Source: Oxytricha trifallax (taxonomy: Eukaryota > Ciliophora > Spirotrichea > Sporadotrichida > Oxytrichidae). Taken from it: DNA of 64,000 nucleotides. The notes under the pieces were generated by a model. That model ran no database searches. It was not told the origin of the DNA and worked only from the letters and a program-made list of their open reading frames with translations. Below, piece by piece: positions 58,451 to 64,000 of this stretch. Made by a program: the position numbers and the translations under genes. The DNA lies in the NCBI GenBank assembly GCA_000711775.1, contig ARYC01017546.1, forward strand, positions 1 to 64,000, in the 5' to 3' direction. Every line of letters begins with the position of its first letter. The stretch's first letter is position 1.

Positions 58451-58539
58451 TACTTAAAGCTTTTAAATTATTTTCCATTATATTATTAGTATGAATTCTG
58501 ATAGAGTTGCTATATATACATTTCCTACTCTAAGTGTAT

Positions 58540-58800
58540 CTTGATATATTTATAATCGTATTGCAAACATAAATGCAAGTGAAATCTACGAAGTCTCTAT
58601 TGGTGTTGGAAAACATGTTACCATTAGAATTAGGTAATAAAAAGCCGAAGAATTGCTTGATTATTCTTTTTATAATTACTACTAGGTCTTAATCTGTAGA
58701 AAATGCAGTAATATTGCTATACTCTTATTTATGACCATTATTGCGGTCAGTGTATTAGCTAATTTTATTGTCAGGTGAAATGTACACTCGTAAGACTATG
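58540..58800 (+). CDS. Gene U: short coding segment, unknown
   Basis: Plus-strand frame open to TGA at about 58780: RIANINASEIYEVSIGVGK, HVTIRIRQQKAEELLDYSF, YNYYQVLICRKCSNIAIL, then a hydrophobic stretch LLFMTIIAVSVLANFIV that could span a membrane. The CRKC pair is the only metal-site hint. The start is not identified and the flanks are AT-rich, so this is probably one MDS of a larger gene. Confidence 0.45.
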
Positions 58801-59214
58801 AACTGTTAATTATATAATTTCCATACCAGAGTTGAATAATACAATTGAGCTGAAACTCATTTGTGTGAGTTTGCAATATTATATAATAATTAAAAAGTAC
58901 TAAATATCTTTAATTATTGATAAATATACTTTGATGCTTTATGTCTTAATCTTATTAATATCAAAATTCATATATTAATTTCAAATAAGAACAAAGTGAT
59001 TAACTTTTATTTTGAAAGTAAAATATATAAACACTTCTTGTTTAATTTGAATATAGTTTTAACAGTCTCCTTAATGTTCACAGTTTACTCTTTTATAAGA
59101 ATATGTCTTTATCAGTTTGAGAAAAGTATGGCAACTAAATATATCAAATGGCAAATGAAGTAAAATAAAATAAAATTTAACATATCACTGTTTAATACTA
59201 AAATCAAACCATCG

Positions 59215-59765
59215 ATCTTAGTCGTGAAGATGACTTATCTGAAGTAATTTTACGTGACAATCTGTAACATAGGAGTCATATGAAGTAAAATAAATCCGAA
59301 AATAACCATACCACTTCCTAAATGACCAAGGTGTCAGACTAGTTAACTAGGAATGACAGAGCTTGAGTATTCCATTTGTTGGCAGGAATGGTGAAAAAGT
59401 TATCAGTCCCACATCTGCTGGGCGAGTTATCCCTGTCCTTTCGCTGTGGTAACTTGAGTACTCTAAACAGGTGTGGGAGGAAAACTTAATCGTTGATTTC
59501 TATGGTTCTAGTCGTCTCACTTTTGAAGGTTGAGCACCACCTTCATCATGCTTCCTATTACCTAGGAATCTGAACTCACGCCAGGTGACTCATTTAATTT
59601 AATGCAAGGACCCAAGCCCATTTAGGGAGTGTAAAGCTGGCAGTTTGAACCCCACCGACTGGTCCGTTATGAGGTGAGCCCAGCAACCTCCAACCTACCT
59701 AAGTAGGCCTTAGTATAGTAGAAAACTTTATCAGAAAGTCCCATGAGATTGGCTACTCACCAAGC
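59215..59765. other. GC-rich island of unknown nature, candidate structured RNA or repeat
   Basis: GC rises to about 45-48% over 550 bp in surroundings below 25%. No protein frame in either strand is convincing: the longest TGA-free reading (minus, about 120 codons) has random-looking composition. Short stems are frequent: CTAGTTAACTAG (59339), TTCCTATTACCTAGGAA (59551), CCTACCTAAGTAGG (59693). One minus-strand stretch (about 59690-59640) has a tRNA-like B-box, GGTTCAAACTG, but no cloverleaf closes. It does not match rRNA motifs I know. It could be a structured non-coding RNA, part of an unrecognised repeat, or a GC-rich MDS. Confidence 0.45.
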
Positions 59766-60589
59766 AATTAACTTTATAATTTAATAATAACTAAATTTCC
59801 TATAAATGTGATATGGCAATAATAAAATTATAATAGAAAATAATAAAACACAAGGTTTATATAGCATATTATAACATAGATAACTCGCTCATATTTCATT
59901 TTGTGAAATTAAAATTATAGAAAAGTAGATGATAAATTGACTTGTTTGAGAAAGGACTCGTTAAAATTTTTATCATTTTTTTTATTTGATTCTTATTATC
60001 CTGACTAATGTGATTCATACATTAGTTTAAATATAGGTTTAAAAATTGATGAAAATAACTAAATTTATTTACTTAAGTTTAATTAATAAATGTTATTATA
60101 AATATTAACATAATTAGGTAATATTTGTTGAAAAATAGGAAGTTTATATATTCAACGAAATCAACAATTCTATTGATATAATATTGTTTATTATTATATT
60201 ATTAATTTGATGATAATTATTATCTAATTAAAGAATGGTAGGGAGGTTTTAAAATTGTGCAGTACTTAATCATATTAAGCTACAAAATTAAGTCCCAAAA
60301 ATTCTTAAAAATTACTTTAATTTCTTCTTATATACTTAGACCCTGCAAAATTTCTAATTGAATCACATCAAGTGTGTCTCAAAAATATTAATTTCTCGAG
60401 AGAGCTCCGCTCATTTAATTTGTAATACTATTCATTGTCAGTGTTGTTTTTATTTTTAATTCATTATAATTGCATGCTTTTTACAGTTAAACTTAACTCG
60501 AATTTCTGATTAACATAAAAATAGCATTATTACATATAGATTTTAATGTAGTCACTTATATTTGTAACATAATCTATCACAAAATATGT
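59766..60589. other. AT-rich DNA without recognised genes
   Basis: No coding frame or repeat seen. Confidence 0.45.
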
Positions 60590-61568
60590 TAAGGTAAAAT
60601 CATCAGAATTTGAATCAATTTAAATCTATAAAATACAAAACAGAAATATCTAATAAGCTTTACTTTTAATAATTAAAATATACTTTTAAGAAATATTCAG
60701 GTTTTACAGCTTCTTATCTCTCCGACTCCGCGCATTAACAATACAATTCGTTGTTTGGTCCATTGTATGTGTTGAAATATGTGCTCTTACTGTTGAAGGA
60801 GTCGACAATATATATAGCAAAACGATTTTCGTATATTCCCGTAGTAGCAGTTCCATCTCTCGTGCATTAGTGTTGAATTATCGCATTTAGTTTGTGTAGC
60901 GCGGAGTCTAACAGTATACTGTTCAGCATCTCATCAAACTGTAAAAAATAGAATCTTAATTCTATATATGCACTTTTGCATATAATTTGTTGGTGCGGTT
61001 CAATATTCTACTCACTATATCTCAAATATTTCCTTATTTGCTAAAATTAAATTACTTTCGTCTAAATTGAATTCTCTTAAAAGAAATAAGTTTTTGCTAA
61101 TGCAAAAACATTTTAGCAAATAAGGAAATATTTGAGATATAGTGAGTAGAATATTGAACCGCACCAACAAATTATATGCAAAAGTGCATATATAGAATTA
61201 AGATTCTATTTTTTACAGTTTGATGAGATGCTGAACAGTATACTGTTAGACTCCGCGCTACACAAACTAAATGCGATAATTCAACACTAATGCACGAGAG
61301 ATGGAACTGCTACTACGGGAATATACGAAAATCGTTTTGCTATATATATTGTCGACTCCTTCAACATTAAGAGCACATATTTCAACACATACAATGGACC
61401 AAACAACGAATTGTATTGTTAAATGCGCGGAGTCGGAGAGATAAGAAGCTGTAAAACCTGAATATTTCTTAAAAGTATATTTTAATTATTAAAAGTAAAG
61501 CTTATTAGATATTTCTGTTTTGTATTTTATAGATTTAAATTGATTCAAATTCTGATGATTTTACCTTA
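60590..61568. repeat. 979-bp near-perfect palindrome
   Basis: Arms 60590-61046 and 61111-61568 (about 457 bp each) are reverse complements with only about two differences (CTTACTGTTGAAGG against CTTAATGTTGAAGG; GCATTAACA against GCATTTAACA) around a 64-bp centre. The interior arm sequence is richer in GC than the flanks (ACTCCGCGC, TGTAGCGCGGAGTC). TA borders the outer ends (TAAGGTAAAATC...GATTTTACCTTA). No coding frame of note. It could extrude as a long cruciform, and any transcript would be a perfect hairpin RNA. Confidence 0.95.
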
Positions 61569-62229
61569 TATTCTTTGCACAAAAACACATGCAATATTCT
61601 AGACATAAGATTTTATAACTTAATGAGCAATGAGAATAACATAATAATAAAAACCAATTTGCTCGCAAAAAATACAACATTTCGTGAGTACCTCTGGAAA
61701 TAATAAAACTATAAATTTTTTCAGAGATTATGAATGTAAAGTTTATGTAAAATAGAGCTGCACTGTATGCAATTTTTAACGAAAGTGTGACATCAACTAC
61801 AGCATAACTAAACTATGGAAAAAATCTTCACTATCTAAATTAATTAACGAAAAATATATAATTATAAAAGCATATAAGTATTATTTTATATTACAAATTT
61901 TTATTAGATTTGTTGATTTCTGTGAATATTAATTAACACGATTAATCATTAAATTTGACCTAAATCAATATCAGACAAAAAATAATACCAAGCAACATTA
62001 TGAGAGATATATATATATGAATAAAATAAATACTATTATATTAATTTTTTATTATAAATATTTCTTCTATTTCCAGGCATTAATAATATGACTAATTAAA
62101 AAATTTAAATAGATTAGAACTTATTTTATTGGAGATTCTTAATTTCTAAAATTCGATAAGTGGCATTTAAAAATATCCATACGACCTCAAAATTTCACGT
62201 CTAGTAGAGTATTTAAAATATGTTATGTA
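61569..62229. other. AT-rich DNA without recognised genes
   Basis: No coding frame; no TBE tip found upstream of TBE copy 4, whose left terminus is therefore missing or too decayed to see. Confidence 0.4.
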
Positions 62230-62231
62230 CA

Positions 62232-63198
62232 GGGAATAAGTAAACCAGTCTTAAATTATGAGTAAATTGCACTGCTCTTTAAACGAAGTTCATCAACTGT
62301 TGGTTCCCACTGTCTTATAGCTATATAATTAAAGCAATAATGGCTGAATTCTAAGCCTTAGAGGAAGTCAAAGTCTCAAAGGAGCATATTCACTATCTTA
62401 TTATGAAAAAATTTTGTAGTATTTGGGTCGCTTCTCTCTCCACCAACCATCTACTATGATTCATCGCCAGTTCCCTGAGTTGAAGATCTATGCTTAGTCT
62501 AAAGTAAAATTCTATTTAAAGAATGGCATCACTTACAAAGTGTGCATCGTATCAAGAGAGTGATTGATTTCACTCTGACATTTTACAACAATAACTATAA
62601 TTATATTTATAATTGAATGCAGAGAGCTTAATAGAATAATATTAAGTTTACTCATGCTGACGAGGCTGTGTTTACCTTCAACAATATCATCTAGAAGTCT
62701 TGGTATAAGAGGCATAGTAATATAGAAGTGTATGAATAAAAAGTCAAGGTATAGACAATGGCAATTCTTGGAGGTATTAGCGAGGATGCTGGTTTAGAAA
62801 CTTATGTTATTCATCCTCGCTCTATTAAGACAGAGCAGTATATTAAGTTCTTAGAGCAGCTGAGAGAGAAGTACCCTGAATAAGAGATTATACTATTCGT
62901 TGATAATCTTTCTGTTCATAAGACAAAAGAAACCAGGAAGAGTTATGAACAACTTAGAATAACACCAGTGTTCAACATGCCTTACAGCCCATATTTTAAT
63001 GGAATTGAGTTCTACTAGGGTAAATTAAAAGGCCATTACAAGAAACTGCTACTATACCATTTGATGCATGACCTACCTATCGATACAGTAGACTTTATTA
63101 AAAGTTCAGCGAAGAGAGTTGATAATTAATTGGCTTAAAAGTGTGCTAAGGAAGGGAGAGTAAATGTATACAAATAAGCATAATAGTTAAGTTAATGA
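62232..63198 (+). pseudogene. TBE 42 kDa transposase, N-terminally damaged
   Basis: N-terminal remnants (YEQIALLFKRSSSTVGSHC, SKEHIHYLIMKKF) are frameshifted relative to one another. From about 62650 the frame is clean to the TGA at 63196-63198: FTHADEAVFTFNNI, VQTMAILGGISEDAGLE, IILFVDNLSVHK, YFNGIEFYQGKLKGHYKK. All three catalytic acidic residues are present with 34 residues between the second Asp and Glu. The damage is confined to the DNA-binding half. Confidence 0.88.
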
Positions 63199-63208
63199 AA
63201 ATATAAAT

Positions 63209-63991
63209 CACACTTAAAATTCTTTAGTAGGATCTGACTTCTCTTTCTTTTCTTCCTCCTGTTACTTCTCTCCTCCTAGATTTCTTCTTACTGCCAGCTC
63301 CTGCATCTATGTTCATTGACTCTGGAGGCTAAATATTTGAATAAAGTATCTTGCTAACTTCATATTTTGTCTGCGACATTCGCTCTCTGTGAAGCTTGCT
63401 CTATTCCTTCATCAAAAAGATGCCAGTATCAAATTTTTCAAAAGAATTGAGCTAAAAATCTTACATGAAATATAAGGGTGCTTCTGCAGCTCTGATAGCC
63501 AGTTCTCACTTATCTTAATCCATTGTTTGTTCTTATGTTCTGAAGAGATGCTAACCTTTTCAGATGATATTTTTGAATAATTTCATTCAAGTAATCACCT
63601 TTAATCTTGCAAGAATTCCAAAGAAATAGTTTCTATCAGGTAGTTTATTTGACAACTACTTCTTAGTAGGTAGGTACTGCGAAACCTCTGGGTCGTTCAT
63701 AGCATCATCATATAAGTTAGTCACTGAAATCTCTGGATAGTTGGGGATCTCTGCAAACTTTACATCTTAAGTTTTCAATGCTTTTTTCTCTTCGTAGAGT
63801 ATAGCTCTTAGAAATGAAATTTTAGAACCTTCCATCGTTTGCAGGAACAAACCAACTACATAATCAAGATTAGTTACTATAAGTTAATAACCTTGCTGCA
63901 ACAAGCAGAGATACAGATCCTCTTTGCTTCTAAATCTTTGAATCAATTCTTGTGCTTGCACTCTTTTCATTGAATCATTCATTGACTATAT
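63209..63991 (-). pseudogene. TBE 22 kDa protein with lost start codon
   Basis: The frame begins at the position equivalent to MESMN in other copies, but the ATG is ATA (63989-63991); the next ATG is 63982 (MNDSMKRVQAQELIQRF). It is open through FAEIPNYPEISVTNLYDD and SNKLPDRNYFFGILARL to a frame change at about 63590, and ends TGA 63209-63211 after EEEKKEKSDPTKEF. Convergent with the transposase, 11 bp between stops. Confidence 0.85.
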
Positions 63992-64000
63992 CTTGTTTAC

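Larger units (their letters stand above)
62230..64000. mobile_element. TBE copy 4, runs off the right edge
   Basis: 42 kDa transposase (plus) and 22 kDa gene (minus) in TBE order; the 57 kDa gene would lie beyond 64000. The C4A4 tip and the first codons of the transposase are absent on the left. Confidence 0.87.

Noticed and set aside
59380-59460. Resemblance to large-subunit rRNA (CAGGGATAACT on the minus strand)
   Set aside because: Only about 11 bases match the well-known helix; flanking rRNA motifs are absent.
59640-59700. tRNA-like sequence (B-box and CTCATAA anticodon-like loop, minus strand)
   Set aside because: The anticodon and acceptor stems do not pair, so no cloverleaf forms.
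1-64000. CRISPR arrays, bacterial operons, Shine-Dalgarno sites, prokaryotic integrases
   Set aside because: No regularly spaced repeats and no bacterial gene organisation; all evidence points to a ciliate germline.

Overview
The window looks like germline (micronuclear) DNA of a spirotrich ciliate, most likely Oxytricha/Sterkiella or a close relative. The evidence is: (1) long, compositionally protein-like frames appear only if TAA and TAG are read as glutamine and TGA is the sole stop; (2) four copies of the telomere-bearing element (TBE) family, with its 42 kDa transposase, 22 kDa and 57 kDa zinc-finger/kinase genes and C4A4-type ends; (3) coding segments cut by very AT-rich inserts whose two ends share a short direct repeat (pointer), so that removing the insert plus one pointer restores the frame. 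Frames computed with the standard code are mostly shadows and hide nearly every gene here.

Layout. 1-3832: TBE copy 1, whose 22 kDa gene is split by a 616-bp palindrome. 3846-7808: a large minus-strand gene (A) interrupted by tiny IESs and by a TA-flanked MITE. 8071-8570: a foldback element with G-run/C-run ends. 8651-14288: gene B (minus), gene D (plus) and a leucine-rich-repeat gene C (minus). 14289-about 18400: gene E, with nine junctions resolved to the base. 18758-about 26480: gene H, split by a 3.08-kb insert (23177-26255) that contains a MITE, a truncated TBE, a palindrome and a fragment of another gene. 26761-30540: a TBE stub plus TBE copy 2. 31420-33690: a RING-type zinc-finger gene and a kinase fragment. 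33805-40703: a transposon graveyard (a DD34E transposase with an oversized insertion, a second DDE transposase, a LINE). 40790-43523: two MITEs flanking short gene remains, including a decayed succinyl-CoA ligase alpha-like gene. 43524-47971: mostly empty AT-rich DNA with one small coding patch. 47972-58800: five more interrupted genes (N, R, S, T, U) of unknown function on both strands. 59215-59765: a GC-rich island of unknown nature. 60590-61568: a nearly perfect 979-bp palindrome. 62230-64000: TBE copy 4.

How it fits together. In these ciliates the TBEs, MITEs, palindromes and IESs would be removed during macronuclear development, in which TBE transposases are known to take part, and the coding pieces (MDSs) joined at pointers to make gene-sized chromosomes. 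Gene outlines here are micronuclear spans. Where I matched pointers in frame the junctions are firm; elsewhere MDS limits are approximate, and single-base frame changes could be short IESs, decay or sequence error. Most host genes could not be assigned a function by eye.
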